From Shewanella sp. SG41-4 (GTDB taxonomy: Bacteria > Pseudomonadota > Gammaproteobacteria > Enterobacterales > Shewanellaceae), in the NCBI RefSeq assembly GCF_014164505.1, contig NZ_JACJFI010000016.1, forward strand, positions 1-33,308: a stretch of DNA of 33,308 nucleotides, in the 5' to 3' direction. The notes beneath the pieces were generated by a model that ran no database searches, was not told the DNA's origin, and saw only the letters and a list, made by a program, of their open reading frames with translations. Positions 24,368 through 33,308 of the stretch are shown here, in pieces; within the stretch, counting starts at the first letter, position 1; each line of letters begins with the position of its first letter. Position numbers and translations under genes: made by a program.

Positions 24368-27300
24368 AATGGCAAATTCGTTCTGTAATTTGCTAATACC
24401 AAGACCGTTCATTTTAGTCACTTTTATCTGTACGTCGATCCGCTCTTTCATGGCTTCAATATGGCTAATTACACCAATCATTTTGCCCGACGCATTTAAA
24501 TTATCTAATGCATCTAAAGCGGTATCTAACGTTTGACTGTCCAACGTACCAAAGCCTTCATCTAAAAACAGTGAGTCAATGCTCGTTTTATGACTAACAA
24601 GGTCAGATAATGCGAGCGCAAGGGCTAAACTCACTAAAAAGCTTTCACCGCCCGACAAGGTTCGGGTGTCTCGCACAGCATCACCTTGCCAGGTATCGAG
24701 CACTTGTAGCTCTAACGCATCGGACTCTTTGCGTTCAAGTAAGTAACGACCTTGCAAACGTTCCAGCTGCCTGTTCGCCAATGCCACTAAATGATCTAAA
24801 GTAAGCCCCTGAGCAAACTTACGGAACTTATCACCTTTTTGTGAGCCAATTAACGAATGTAAATAAGCAAGATCGTCGTAATCTTGTTGCATTTGGGCTT
24901 GTTCCGCTAACAGTTGCTGTTGCCCTGCCCGCTTATTGGTATCTTGCTCCAACTCATGACTTAAACGCCAAAGAGTTTGCTTGTCTTGTTGATGTTTCAC
25001 TTCCATCGTTTGATGTTGCAGCATTATATCGCCATGTTGAGCAATATCGTATCCGTGTTGCTCTGCCAACTGCGCTAACTCTGTTTGTTTTGCTATGGCT
25101 TGCTCAACTAACGTATTGGCTTTAACAATATCGTTATCAAGTTGCTGTTTTAGTTGCTGTAAGGTGTGACGATCTTGTGGCGTCAATAAAGCTTGCTCAA
25201 ATGATTGTTGATCTGCAAATGGACTAGAGTGTAATGCTGCTTGCCATTTTTCCTGCAACTGTTGTAACTCTTGATTCGCCTTGGTTGTTTGCTGCGTTGT
25301 CGATTGCAGCTGCGCTTGCAAACCAGCAAAATGTTTATCCGTCGTTTGCAGTTGGTGTTGAATTGAGACAAATACCTGCTGAGCTTGATCTACTGCGTGT
25401 TGACTAAGCAGTTTTTCATCTTCAACTACTTTATCTGCAAATACGGCTTTACGCTTTGTGAGTACCAACTCGAGTTGCTCGTTAAGCGTAACCACTTGCT
25501 CAGTCACTTCAGCTAGCTTAGTTGCCATTTCAGTGGCGTGTAGATTGTTTGCGGTGAGCTTTTCTGCGGTGACACTGAGCTGCTGTTGGTTATCAATAGC
25601 CTGCTGCTGCGCTTCAGCCCAACGCTCAAGTTGTTGTTGTAAATGATGCAGCCAAGTGTCGGCATCCTCAAGTGTCGGCGGCGTTAACCCTGTAGCAATA
25701 ATGTGCGAATCCAGAGCGCTACTCAGTTGCTGCAGCTGCTTGCTAACAGATTCAATTTGCTGCTTATGACTCACTAAACCTTGCGACAAATTATCGAGCT
25801 GCTGTTGCAATAACCCTTGCTGATTAATTAATACTGCCAACGCTTGTTCTGCTTGAGTAACATTATGCTGATGTTGATGTAAGGTTTTTTGGCATTGATT
25901 AAGCTGGCTTATCGTTTGGGCAAGTTGCTGCTGTTTGGCTTCTGACTGGGCAATATAATCATTTAGTTTATGTTGTTGCTCCTCATGTAATTCAAGCGTT
26001 ACCGCAAGCACCTGAGTGTGTTGCAGCCACTGTTGCTCAGTTAATTGTAATTCAGTTTGGGCCAGGCTTAATTGCTTGAGCGAATTGTCATGGTTAACTT
26101 GCAACGCCGTTTGTTGATTTTTAAGCAGTTCACCTTGCTGCTTAATCGCATCTAGTTCAATTTGTAGTTGCTGCATTCTTTGCTCGGTAACAGACACATT
26201 CAATGCTTCATAACGCTCAACTAACGGGTGATCTGTCGAACCGCACAATGCACAAGGTTCACCGGCTTTAAGCTTGGCACGTTCTAAGGTTAAATTAGCA
26301 ATTTGCTGTTCTTGCTGCAGTATGGTTTGCAGATCTTTTACTTGCTGATTTTTTTCACTCCATTGGGCTCTTACCAGCGAAAGTGACTGCGCTAAAGCCT
26401 GTAAATCAGTGTTAAATTGCACCGATTGACTGCTTAATTGCTGGCATTGTTGCTGCTGACGCACATAGTGACTAAATAACTGGGTTAACTGATAACGCCC
26501 TGCTTGCTGCTCGACCAATTGTTGGTAATCATAATTAATCTGACTTTCGTCTTGCCCGGCCAATAATGCCGTTATTGCTTGCTGGCTATCGACTTGTTGA
26601 GTCAACGCTTGGGTGACCGTCGTTTTGGCAATGTCTATCTGTGGCGAAAGCTCAGTTAACGTTGTTTGAGTTTGCTCGATATTGTATTGTTGCTGAACTT
26701 GTTGAGAGTCAAGTTGGCTCAACTGCTGGTTTAATTGCAACACTTGGTTGTACTGTGTCTGCCAAGCCGCAAACTTTTTAGCCACTTCTTGGCCTTGTGG
26801 CAAACTATCAAGTTGTTGCTGTATATCTTGCTTTGCAGACGTGAGTTGCAGTTGCAGCGCCATCAATTGTTGCTGTTGCTCAATCGTTTTGTGTTGTTGC
26901 TCGGCCGTTTGCTGATGGCTTAATCTGACCTGAGACAATTGATAGTTCAATTGGCTAATGTGTTGGTCTAACGGCAACACCTGTTTGTCGATAAGATTAA
27001 GCAAATCTTTGTGTGCTTGATTGGTTTTATCAACGCTTTGCTTAGCTTCCGTTTGCTTTTGGGTATGCTGTTGCAGTGTTTGCTCTGCTACACCAACTTG
27101 TTCTGTTAACTGTTCAATCTGTTCCGATAATGCTCGGGCGCTTAACTGGGCTTTTTGTTGCTGTTCAAATAGAGGCTGAATTTGCTGTGCTGGCTCACTG
27201 TATTCAAGTCGAGTTAGTTCATCGCTATGTTGCTGTACGCTAGACAGTGCTTGTTGCTGTTGAGCCTGAATGTTAACTAATGTCTGCTGCGATTGCTCAG

Positions 27301-28054
27301 TACTGTCTGCCCAGGTTATAAATTGGCTTAATTGAGCTAATTGCTGTTGATCGATCACAAGCGCCTGATTGAGTTGTTCAATCTGTAGTTGCTGCGCCAC
27401 AACTTGCTGTTCATCAAATAACTCAACACTGCCAAGCTTAGCTTCAAGTACTTTCAAGTTCGTTTTGGCATCAGAATAATGCTGATGGACTCGCGCTGAA
27501 ATTAAACTATAAATTTCAGTACCGGTTAGTTCTTCCAAGAGTTCTGCGCGCTCATTGGCTTCGGCATTTAAAAACGCGGCAAACTGGCCTTGTGACAACA
27601 TCATCGACTTAGTGAAACGAGCAAAGTCGAGTCCGGTGATTTCTTCAATTAATTCGGTTTTACGTTTTATCTGACTGGCAAGAATTTTACCGTCACTGAG
27701 TTTAGCCAATTCGACTTGCGCATCTTGTAAATTGCCATCGGCTTTGTCGCGCGAACGACGCTGGCTCCAAAAAGCGCGATAAGCGACACCTTTAACTTCA
27801 AATTCAACTTCAGCTAAACATTCTGCGGTGCCACGAGTCATTAACTCGTTGGTGGTTTTAGAGATGTTACTTAACCGCGGTGTACGATGGTAAAGCGCTA
27901 AACAAATCGCATCGAGAATGGTGGTTTTACCTGAGCCTGTAGGACCTGTGATAGCAAATAAACCGTTTTCAGCAAATGGCGATTGGGTAAAGTCAATTTT
28001 CCACTCATTTTTAAGTGAGTTAATATTTTTAAAACGAAGGCTTAGAATTTTCAT
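24356..28054 (-). CDS. sbcC: Exonuclease SbcC, SMC/Rad50-like ATPase
   Basis: This 1232-residue protein is the ATPase of the SbcCD nuclease, which cuts DNA hairpins and trims double-strand ends. It has Walker [10 protein letters not shown] (about residues 37-45), a zinc hook CALC at residues 601-604 in the centre, signature LSGGES near 1133 and Walker [12 protein letters not shown] near 1165. Between them run two long coiled coils that are extremely rich in Gln (many QQQ and QLQQ runs). E. coli SbcC is 1048 residues, so the arms here are longer. Its ATG overlaps the sbcD stop by one base (TAATG), which implies translational coupling. Confidence 0.97.
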   Translation of the reverse strand: MKILSLRFKNINSLKNEWKIDFTQSPFAENGLFAITGPTGSGKTTILDAICLALYHRTPRLSNISKTTNELMTRGTAECLAEVEFEVKGVAYRAFWSQRRSRDKADGNLQDAQVELAKLSDGKILASQIKRKTELIEEITGLDFARFTKSMMLSQGQFAAFLNAEANERAELLEELTGTEIYSLISARVHQHYSDAKTNLKVLEAKLGSVELFDEQQVVAQQLQIEQLNQALVIDQQQLAQLSQFITWADSTEQSQQTLVNIQAQQQQALSSVQQHSDELTRLEYSEPAQQIQPLFEQQQKAQLSARALSEQIEQLTEQVGVAEQTLQQHTQKQTEAKQSVDKTNQAHKDLLNLIDKQVLPLDQHISQLNYQLSQVRLSHQQTAEQQHKTIEQQQQLMALQLQLTSAKQDIQQQLDSLPQGQEVAKKFAAWQTQYNQVLQLNQQLSQLDSQQVQQQYNIEQTQTTLTELSPQIDIAKTTVTQALTQQVDSQQAITALLAGQDESQINYDYQQLVEQQAGRYQLTQLFSHYVRQQQQCQQLSSQSVQFNTDLQALAQSLSLVRAQWSEKNQQVKDLQTILQQEQQIANLTLERAKLKAGEPCALCGSTDHPLVERYEALNVSVTEQRMQQLQIELDAIKQQGELLKNQQTALQVNHDNSLKQLSLAQTELQLTEQQWLQHTQVLAVTLELHEEQQHKLNDYIAQSEAKQQQLAQTISQLNQCQKTLHQHQHNVTQAEQALAVLINQQGLLQQQLDNLSQGLVSHKQQIESVSKQLQQLSSALDSHIIATGLTPPTLEDADTWLHHLQQQLERWAEAQQQAIDNQQQLSVTAEKLTANNLHATEMATKLAEVTEQVVTLNEQLELVLTKRKAVFADKVVEDEKLLSQHAVDQAQQVFVSIQHQLQTTDKHFAGLQAQLQSTTQQTTKANQELQQLQEKWQAALHSSPFADQQSFEQALLTPQDRHTLQQLKQQLDNDIVKANTLVEQAIAKQTELAQLAEQHGYDIAQHGDIMLQHQTMEVKHQQDKQTLWRLSHELEQDTNKRAGQQQLLAEQAQMQQDYDDLAYLHSLIGSQKGDKFRKFAQGLTLDHLVALANRQLERLQGRYLLERKESDALELQVLDTWQGDAVRDTRTLSGGESFLVSLALALALSDLVSHKTSIDSLFLDEGFGTLDSQTLDTALDALDNLNASGKMIGVISHIEAMKERIDVQIKVTKMNGLGISKLQNEFAINGS

Positions 28055-29382
28055 TATTGCTCACCCTCGGTTGTACTTTTTGTGGCAACAGCTTCTGTCG
28101 ACGTTTCTTGTAACACATGGCTCGCGGCCGTTTCTTGACTGTTTCGCTCTGACTCCACCTCGGCATACACTTGGTTAAAGCGTTGCTTTATTCGCCCTAA
28201 CTGTGCCTGTTGCGATTCACTCTCAAACTCTTCTTGCGACAAACGTCGCCCAAAGACCTCGTCGACACTGAGCTCGGATAAGGTTTCATTATCGAGCTGC
28301 TTAATGTGTTGCTGTCGTTGACTGCGGGCACGTTTTAACTGCAATACTTCAACCGCTTTGTCTTGCGTCATGTCGGCAATGCGTGATTGTAAATCAGACA
28401 AATAATCTTGTTGTGACACTTCAATGCTTAACCAAGTCATTTCTGCGGATTCTGCTCGCAAAGCAAATGTGCTTATCTGCTGTTCAATGCTATCTAGGTC
28501 ACCTTTTAGCACCTGCATCGGCTGGAAAACTGGCACCATTAGTGGTGTAATTTGAGATAATTTAGCGTCACTAAATTCGACCAAAAACACCGATTTGTTA
28601 GTGGTATTATCTGTTGCCAGTTCATCAAAACTTAACGCTATCGGTGAGCCGCTATAACGAATATGTTCAGATTTAGCCACCACTTGGGGCCGATGAATAT
28701 GACCTAATGCAATGTAGTCTGCTGCTGGAAATAGCGCCGCATTAAAAGCATCTAAACTGCCAATATAGATATCACGCACGGATTCTGAGGTGCTTGCACC
28801 CACTGTGGTTAAATGACCTGTCGCGATAATAGGTACAGGCGTGGTTAATGTATTATTGAGTTTTTCAGCTTGCTTAAAACAGCGCTGATATAACTCACTA
28901 ATGGCATCACCTAATTTGCGCTGTTTGTCTATTGATGATTCACCAGACTCACTTAACACCACATCACGCGGGCGTAAAAAAGGTAAGCCACATAAAATAG
29001 CACCAACGTCACCTTGACGGTTTTTTAGGGTAAAGACATGCTCTTCAAAATGCTCTAATGCACCAGGGATAACCACAGTATTTAGGCAGGCAAGGAGATT
29101 TTTAGATTCATTCAACGTCGACACAGAGTCGTGATTACCGCCCAATAAAATCAGCTGGCAACCTGTTTGCTGAATGTGAACAATAAATTGATTGTATAGC
29201 GTACGGGCATAACTTGGCGGTGTGCCAGTATCGAAAATATCCCCTGCGACAATAAGCGCATCAACTTGGTGAATGTTTATTTGTTCAAGTAACCACTGCA
29301 TAAAGGCCTGGTGCTCAGCTGCGCGACTTTTACCATAAAAATATTGGCCAAGATGCCAATCTGATGTGTGAATAATGCGCAT
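28054..29382 (-). CDS. sbcD: Exonuclease SbcD, Mre11-like nuclease
   Basis: The 442-residue metallophosphoesterase is the nuclease partner of SbcC. The metal-binding motifs are in order: DWHLG (D8, H10), [24 protein letters not shown] and LGHIHRP. A capping region follows, then a polar tail of about 40 residues rich in Glu, Ser and Thr ([20 protein letters not shown]), which is longer than in E. coli (400 residues) and probably disordered. It is the first gene of the sbcD-sbcC pair. The upstream gap to yfcA is about 105 bases. Confidence 0.97.
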   Translation of the reverse strand: MRIIHTSDWHLGQYFYGKSRAAEHQAFMQWLLEQINIHQVDALIVAGDIFDTGTPPSYARTLYNQFIVHIQQTGCQLILLGGNHDSVSTLNESKNLLACLNTVVIPGALEHFEEHVFTLKNRQGDVGAILCGLPFLRPRDVVLSESGESSIDKQRKLGDAISELYQRCFKQAEKLNNTLTTPVPIIATGHLTTVGASTSESVRDIYIGSLDAFNAALFPAADYIALGHIHRPQVVAKSEHIRYSGSPIALSFDELATDNTTNKSVFLVEFSDAKLSQITPLMVPVFQPMQVLKGDLDSIEQQISTFALRAESAEMTWLSIEVSQQDYLSDLQSRIADMTQDKAVEVLQLKRARSQRQQHIKQLDNETLSELSVDEVFGRRLSQEEFESESQQAQLGRIKQRFNQVYAEVESERNSQETAASHVLQETSTEAVATKSTTEGEQ

Positions 29383-29456
29383 AACATCCCTTCAATAAAA
29401 ACAAACACGTACACCACATAATGATGGCGTTAATAAACCCGAACTATCGCTACTAT

Positions 29457-29501
29457 GATCACATGTACCGCGATCACATGCACTGCTATCACATGTATTG
29501 C
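29457..29501. repeat. 15-base tandem repeat, three units, over the yfcA stop codon
   Basis: GATCACATGTACCGC (29457-29471), GATCACATGCACTGC (29472-29486) and TATCACATGTATTGC (29487-29501) are adjacent 15-mers; a fourth partial copy may start at 29502. On the minus strand each unit reads a codon ending in Met then TGA in the yfcA frame, so the gene ends in the first unit and two spare stop codons follow. Confidence 0.85.
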
Positions 29502-30250
29502 GACCACAATAATTTGCCGCTCATGCCTAATGACATCACTACCACCAAAGGTTTAATAATTTTAACGCCTTTGGTCACCACTAAACGCGAGCCTAACGTT
29601 GCACCAATTGCTTGGCCGACCAGCATAATTAATCCCAATACCACCGCAACTTGACCACCAATTAAAAAGAAAATTAACGAAGCAATGTTAGTGGCAAAAT
29701 TGAGTAGCTTTGCATGGGCGGTTGCCTTGGCCAAACCAAAACCAGCCAATGAAACAAATGCTAAGGCAAAGAAACTGCCGGTGCCTGGGCCAAAAAAACC
29801 ATCATAAAAACCAACGCCTAATGCGGCTGTAAAGGCAAACACACTTGGAGTGAGAATTTGCTGACGATCTTGTTCACTTATTTTTTTAGAGAATAAAAAA
29901 TAACAACCAATGGCTAGAATCAAAAACGGTAGCACCACTTCCAGTAGTTTAGTGTCTATCATTTGCACTAATATTGTGCCAATTGACGCACCAATAAAAG
30001 CGCATATCAACGACAGTTTGATACTGCGTAAATCAACCATCCCTTTACGTACAAAATATAAACTCGCAAAAAAACTCCCACCGCATGCTTGCAACTTATT
30101 AGTACCCAATGCCGCAGCAGGAGGTAATCCTGCCCACATTAATGCGGGAATGGTCAACAAGCCTCCTCCACCAGCAATTGAGTCAATAAACCCCGCAACC
30201 AGAGCAACAAAAAATAAAATAATCGCGAGTTGGAGCGTGAGTTCAAGCAT
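29489..30250 (-). CDS. yfcA: TSUP family inner-membrane permease YfcA
   Basis: This 253-residue polytopic protein has the TSUP/DUF81 marks GFIDSIAGGGGLLTIPALMW, LGTNKLQACGGSFFASLYFV and GFYDGFFGPGTGSFFALAFV, plus AKATAHAKLLNFATN, close to E. coli YfcA (269 residues). Members carry sulphur-containing anions or sulphonates; the YfcA substrate is not firmly known. The frame opens further upstream to 30334, but homology begins at the Met at 30250 (MLELTLQLAI), though its ribosome site is weak. It is followed by sbcD-sbcC on the same strand, with a repeat at its 3' end. It is divergent from the dehydrogenase gene at 30547. Confidence 0.9.
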   Translation of the reverse strand: MLELTLQLAIILFFVALVAGFIDSIAGGGGLLTIPALMWAGLPPAAALGTNKLQACGGSFFASLYFVRKGMVDLRSIKLSLICAFIGASIGTILVQMIDTKLLEVVLPFLILAIGCYFLFSKKISEQDRQQILTPSVFAFTAALGVGFYDGFFGPGTGSFFALAFVSLAGFGLAKATAHAKLLNFATNIASLIFFLIGGQVAVVLGLIMLVGQAIGATLGSRLVVTKGVKIIKPLVVVMSLGMSGKLLWSQYM

Positions 30251-30482
30251 GGAGAGTCTCGTTATTAGGAATAGCGTGAAGTCGGCAGACATAATATAAG
30301 GCGTTATTAGACAATCTTTATCGTCAAAATACAAAGCGTTCTGTGTAATTTATTCAGCTTTAGTTAACTAATTTCGGCTTGGGCTAATAAACGGTTACCA
30401 AATAGCTGATAGCCCAGTAATAACCTTATATTGACTCAAACAACAGATTTAAAATCGATTTGAGAAATGGACTACTACTACT

Positions 30483-30510
30483 TTGCGCTTCACTTAGGCA
30501 TTGTTATAGT
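30483..30510 (+). promoter_or_regulatory. Candidate promoter of the short-chain dehydrogenase
   Basis: TTGCGC (30483-30488) and TATAGT (30505-30510) are 16 bases apart, and lie 36 bases before the start codon. Confidence 0.5.
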
Positions 30511-30546
30511 AGCCAACCTAGTAAATATTGAGCTGAAGGTTTTATT

Positions 30547-31224
30547 ATGATTGTTATTACCGGCGCAAGTAGCGGCTTAGGTGCTGCACTAACACAACTG
30601 TATGCAGCAGAAAATCAGCCGTTATTGGTGACAGGTCGCAGTGAGCAAAAATTAGCGGATGTGATGGCTGGCCTCATTACACCACAACAAGCTAACGTTC
30701 AAACTCACGCAGCTGACTTATGTGTGGCCGAAGATGTCAGTGCATTATTTTCGCGTTTATCAACGCCGCCAAGCAAGGTTATTCATTGTGCAGGTAGTGG
30801 TTACTTTGGACCAATAGAACAACAAGCACCAGAAGCGATTAATCAGTTAATCCACAACAATCTCACCTCAAGCATTTTAGTGCTGCGTGAGCTTATTAGT
30901 CGCTATCGTGATCACAACGTTACAGTGGTAGTCGTGATGTCGACAGCCGCTCAGGCAGGCAAAGCAAATGAATCAACTTACTGCGCCGTAAAATGGGCCG
31001 TAAAGGGATTGGTAGAATCGTTGCGTTTAGAATTGAAAGGCAGCCCAATGAAATTGATTGCGGTATATCCCGGCGGAATGGCAACGGACTTTTGGCAAAC
31101 AAGTGGCAAAGACATTAATACATCAAGCTTTATGACGGCAATAGAAGCCGCCACAATGCTCAAGCAAGCTTTAATAGCGACAGAACATGGTTACGTCTCT
31201 GACATCACCATTAACCGAGGTTAA
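30547..31224 (+). CDS. Short-chain dehydrogenase/reductase
   Basis: The 225-residue Rossmann protein has a dinucleotide loop TGASSGLG (residues 5-12), an NNLTSSI-type structural Asn, the HCAGSGYFGP segment corresponding to NNAG, the catalytic Ser in MSTAAQAG and the YCAVK active-site pair. The PGGMATDF motif completes a classical SDR. AAGG lies 7 bases upstream of the ATG. It is a stand-alone gene, so the substrate cannot be told; acting on a small carbonyl compound is likely. Confidence 0.92.
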   Translation: MIVITGASSGLGAALTQLYAAENQPLLVTGRSEQKLADVMAGLITPQQANVQTHAADLCVAEDVSALFSRLSTPPSKVIHCAGSGYFGPIEQQAPEAINQLIHNNLTSSILVLRELISRYRDHNVTVVVVMSTAAQAGKANESTYCAVKWAVKGLVESLRLELKGSPMKLIAVYPGGMATDFWQTSGKDINTSSFMTAIEAATMLKQALIATEHGYVSDITINRG

Positions 31225-31282
31225 TATTCCGTTAATAAGTTAACCTAAAACAGAACGAACGGTTTATTATCTCATCCTAGTT

Positions 31283-31315
31283 GTTCGTTTTTTTCTTGAG
31301 TTCGTTTTTTCTTGA
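31283..31315. repeat. Tandem duplication, two units of GTTCGTTTTTTCTTGA
   Basis: Unit one (31283-31299) has one extra T compared with unit two (31300-31315). The two sit between the dehydrogenase and the convergent small membrane gene. An AACGAAC at about 31255 could pair with GTTCGTT to make a weak terminator for the dehydrogenase. Confidence 0.6.
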
Positions 31316-31323
31316 GTTTGGAT

Positions 31324-31527
31324 TTATTTGGGTAAAAACGGTTTAGTTGACCAATACCAGCAATATATCCATCCTGCAGGAGCAAAGATGAGGTTTAACA
31401 CAATAGCGTAAAATCCCACCAATGGTAAATTTGTGGTTTTCCCCTTGGCAAACTTTAAGGTAAAGAACACCACAACTAAGGTTAAAACGAAAATAATTTG
31501 GCCAATCAATGTGCCATTTAACGCCAT
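31324..31527 (-). CDS. Small two-helix membrane protein
   Basis: The 67-residue product has two hydrophobic helices, about residues 5-24 (GTLIGQIIFVLTLVVVFFTL) and 36-57 (LVGFYAIVLNLIFAPAGWIY), joined by a basic KFAKGKTTN loop and ending in KPFLPK. AAAGGGTGG upstream provides a ribosome site. It is probably an inner-membrane protein. An overlapping frame starting at 31564 has no such pattern and is rejected. I do not recognise the family. Confidence 0.65.
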   Translation of the reverse strand: MALNGTLIGQIIFVLTLVVVFFTLKFAKGKTTNLPLVGFYAIVLNLIFAPAGWIYCWYWSTKPFLPK

Positions 31528-31624
31528 GATGCCACCCTTTAATCATCAAACCCGTTATGCTCAAATAGCAACGACGTTAAGCTGATGATACATCTCATAT
31601 TAGATTATTGATAAGGCTACTACA

Positions 31625-31831
31625 ATGTGTAAAAAAGTCATCGCAATACTGGTGTCGATTGGTTTTATTTTGTCCTTGTCAGCTTGTGCTGAATTAAAGC
31701 AGACTGGTAAAGAGATCGGTCATACCACAAAAAAAGTGACCACTGCTATCGGTCACGGCACCCGCGATACCGTCAAGGCCATTGGTCACGAAACCAAAGA
31801 AGTGATTAATGACATAAAAGAAGATGACTAA
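31625..31831 (+). CDS. Small lipoprotein with three 11-residue repeats
   Basis: The 68-residue product has a signal peptide with a lipobox (LSLSAC, Cys about residue 21), so it should be lipid-anchored. The mature part has three 11-residue repeats: EIGHTTKKVTT, AIGHGTRDTVK and AIGHETKEVIN, followed by an acidic tail. The 11-residue period predicts one amphipathic helix, like the LEA-type or apolipoprotein repeats. It resembles entericidin-like small lipoproteins only in size and anchor. A perfect 15-base terminator follows. Function unknown; it could be a stress or envelope protein. Confidence 0.75.
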   Translation: MCKKVIAILVSIGFILSLSACAELKQTGKEIGHTTKKVTTAIGHGTRDTVKAIGHETKEVINDIKEDD

Positions 31832-31852
31832 TCAGATTGCTTTGTATAATCA

Positions 31853-31885
31853 AAAAGCCGTTAATGCTGGGCATTAACGGCTTTT
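31853..31885 (+). terminator. Bidirectional terminator between the lipoprotein gene and rraB
   Basis: AAAAGCCGTTAATGC / GCATTAACGGCTTTT is a perfect 15-base stem on a TGG loop. A T-run on each strand lets it end both the lipoprotein transcript and the leftward rraB transcript. Confidence 0.95.
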
Positions 31886-31937
31886 GTTTAATTGGATTTT
31901 CAATCTTCAGTAATGGCTATGTTAGTTGCTGGCAATG

Positions 31938-32324
31938 TTAGTGTTTACAATGCTCGCTGTGAACATGCTCATCATCTGCGAATTCATTATCACTGGCTTG
32001 GTTTTGCATCACGCCCCAACCATCAGAAATACCGTCAAACTCTTGTGCAAAGGTATTTAACTCAGTTTCTTTTGCAACAAGTGCTGTGTATTCAGGGACC
32101 ATTTGCAAACAAACAATCACTTCCCACTTGGTACTTTCTTCATCAAAATTAAGCTCAAGCTCACCTTGCATGTCTTTTTGGCTTAACGCTTCTAAGGCCG
32201 ATTCGGCATCACGCTGGTCGTCAAACACCAAGAAAAAATCAACTTCTATTGATTGAGTAAGATCAATACCGGCATCAGCCATTGCAGCCAACATTTGGCC
32301 ATTATCATCGTCTGGGAATTGCAT
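31938..32324 (-). CDS. rraB: RraB-like regulator of RNase E
   Basis: The 128-residue protein binds RNase E and dampens its activity in E. coli. The sequence here keeps the acidic RraB character and the conserved segments DFFLVFDDQRDAESAL, WEVIVCLQMVPEYTALVA and EFDGISDGWGVM. It has AAGGATTGATAG before the ATG. It differs at the C-terminus, which ends in His-rich DDEHVHSEHCKH. It follows the S4-domain gene by 10 bases, so the two RNA-related genes are cotranscribed. Confidence 0.85.
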   Translation of the reverse strand: MQFPDDDNGQMLAAMADAGIDLTQSIEVDFFLVFDDQRDAESALEALSQKDMQGELELNFDEESTKWEVIVCLQMVPEYTALVAKETELNTFAQEFDGISDGWGVMQNQASDNEFADDEHVHSEHCKH

Positions 32325-32334
32325 CTATCAATCC

Positions 32335-32568
32335 TTACTGTGTAGGAACAATTTCAATTGTCGTGCCATTGAACGAAACAATATCGCCAACAACACACTT
32401 TTTACGTTTACGAGTATCAACTTCACCATTGACGGTTACTTGACCTTCGGTAATGACATGCTTTGCTTCGCCACCACCGTTCACTAAACCGAGTACTTTG
32501 AGTACTTTGTACAGTTCTACGAATTCATCACCTTGAAGTAATGCAAACGCTTGAGTTTGAGTCGTCAC
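32335..32568 (-). CDS. YbcJ-like S4-domain RNA-binding protein
   Basis: The 77-residue protein is a single S4 domain: VELYKVLKVLGLVNGGGEAK followed by ITEGQVTVNGEVDTRKRKKC and VVGDIVSFNGTTIEI. It matches E. coli YbcJ, a small protein that probably binds structured RNA. It lies 10 bases before rraB and about 50 bases after the YeeZ-like gene, all on the minus strand, which suggests a three-gene operon. The RNA target is unknown. Confidence 0.88.
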   Translation of the reverse strand: MTTQTQAFALLQGDEFVELYKVLKVLGLVNGGGEAKHVITEGQVTVNGEVDTRKRKKCVVGDIVSFNGTTIEIVPTQ

Positions 32569-32618
32569 AATAATCGCCTTTTAATCAAAATATGTCGGCT
32601 ATTATAGCCTATGCCAGT

Positions 32619-33308
32619 TTAGCAAGCATCAAGCATTTTGAATGGGCTATCAAACGAATATTTAAATCCTAATTGACAGCAGATTAACTGACCGTTGATA
32701 ATTTTATTCGGTTGCTGCTGTTGATTAAACTGCGGGGGATTTAACCCAAGATGTTCTGCAGCAGCAACATAAAACACCCCACGAGTAGGATGGTCGTCTG
32801 CTGCCAGATTATAAATCGGTAAAGTATCACTACGAGAAAGGATTAAGCTAACGGCTGCAATACAGTCGTCTAAATGCACCAGATTAACCGCAACATTGGC
32901 ACCAGTGACATCCGTTTTTCCGGCAAAAAAACGTCCGGGGTGTCGCTTAGGCCCAACCAAACCTGAAAATCTTACGATACAGCTGTTTTCCATTGCAGAA
33001 AACATCGCCTCAGCTTGTAATAATGTGTCACTGGTATCATTAAATGCAGCAGCATCTTGTTCGGTTACGGTTTGATCTAGCGACGGATAAACCCCAGTCG
33101 TGCTGATAAAAATAACTTTTTGATATTGGCGATCACCCATCAAGTTTGTCAACTGAGTTAAATAGCCAAGGTATTCAGTTTCGCCTCGTCTAAGTCCCGG
33201 TGGTAAGTTAATCAAGATGGCGTCGGCATCGAATAAAGAAGCCTTTTTTGTCAAATTAGTAACATTTGCCAAATCTAATTGATAAGCATCAATACCGGCC
33301 TGCTGTAA
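32619..33308 (-). CDS. YeeZ-like NAD(P)-binding SDR protein, 5' end outside window
   Basis: The frame is open to the right edge (it continues past the TTG at 33272 as LQQAGIDAYQLDLANV), so the N-terminal Rossmann loop is missing. About 230 codons are visible. The stretch SGLVGPKRHPGRFFAGKTD, the VNLVHLDDCI segment and GVFYVAAAEHLGLNPPQF match E. coli YeeZ closely in order; FISTTGVYPSLDQTVTEQD fits an extended SDR active site. It is a predicted epimerase or dehydrogenase-like protein of unknown substrate. It is the first visible gene of the likely yeeZ-ybcJ-rraB transcript. Confidence 0.88.
   Translation of the reverse strand, partial: LQQAGIDAYQLDLANVTNLTKKASLFDADAILINLPPGLRRGETEYLGYLTQLTNLMGDRQYQKVIFISTTGVYPSLDQTVTEQDAAAFNDTSDTLLQAEAMFSAMENSCIVRFSGLVGPKRHPGRFFAGKTDVTGANVAVNLVHLDDCIAAVSLILSRSDTLPIYNLAADDHPTRGVFYVAAAEHLGLNPPQFNQQQQPNKIINGQLICCQLGFKYSFDSPFKMLDAC

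Noticed and set aside
29421-29654. 77-codon plus-strand frame across the yfcA end
   Set aside because: It overlaps yfcA antisense, and its N-terminal MYRDHMHCYHMYCD pattern is just the 15-base repeat translated.

Overview
The window reads as a chromosomal segment of a gammaproteobacterium, very probably Shewanella. The strongest pointer is an outer-surface lipoprotein with ten CXXCH haem motifs laid out like the OmcA/MtrC decahaem cytochromes. RraB, YibL, YfcA, MepM, SbcCD, NrdDG, BtsSR and a YeeZ-type protein are in agreement with this. The genus is inferred from gene content; no search was run. There are no rRNA or tRNA genes, no insertion sequences and no CRISPR array.

Layout. 1-3.4 kb: the end of a LytS-type sensor kinase (BtsS), its LytTR regulator (BtsR) and a short CstA-family transporter, with a paired ACCGCTYA direct repeat in front of the transporter. 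3.4-5.9 kb: a VF530-type DNA-binding protein on the plus strand faces a minus-strand run of yibL, ribA and an orphan outer-membrane beta-barrel. 6.2-10.2 kb: a Fur-box-controlled TonB-dependent siderophore receptor and an Old Yellow Enzyme-type oxidoreductase. 10.3-13 kb: the anaerobic ribonucleotide reductase operon nrdD-nrdG, in which nrdD carries an in-frame TAA; a near-consensus FNR box lies upstream. 13-17.4 kb: a repeat-filled gap, an RssA-like patatin, a DEAD-box helicase, a DUF3010 protein and a YgjP-like zinc peptidase. 17.8-21.3 kb: a LysR regulator followed by the decahaem cytochrome. 21.3-22.8 kb: a gene-poor stretch with a heptamer repeat, one exported hypothetical protein and a possible micro-gene. 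22.8-29.4 kb: a MepM-like endopeptidase and sbcD-sbcC. 29.5-33.3 kb: yfcA, a short-chain dehydrogenase, two tiny membrane or lipoprotein genes, rraB, a YbcJ-like S4 protein and a YeeZ-like protein cut by the right edge.

How the genes fit together. Several loci concern switching between nutrient and redox states: pyruvate-type sensing (BtsSR-CstA), iron uptake (Fur box plus receptor), anaerobic dNTP synthesis (NrdDG under a probable FNR site) and extracellular electron transfer (decahaem cytochrome with a LysR neighbour). The broken nrdD sits oddly with this anaerobic equipment and is the first thing to verify. I do not see a clear novel multi-gene system. The most interesting items are the nrdD nonsense codon, the orphan LysR/decahaem pair, the conserved-looking BtsR operator, and several intergenic short tandem repeats.
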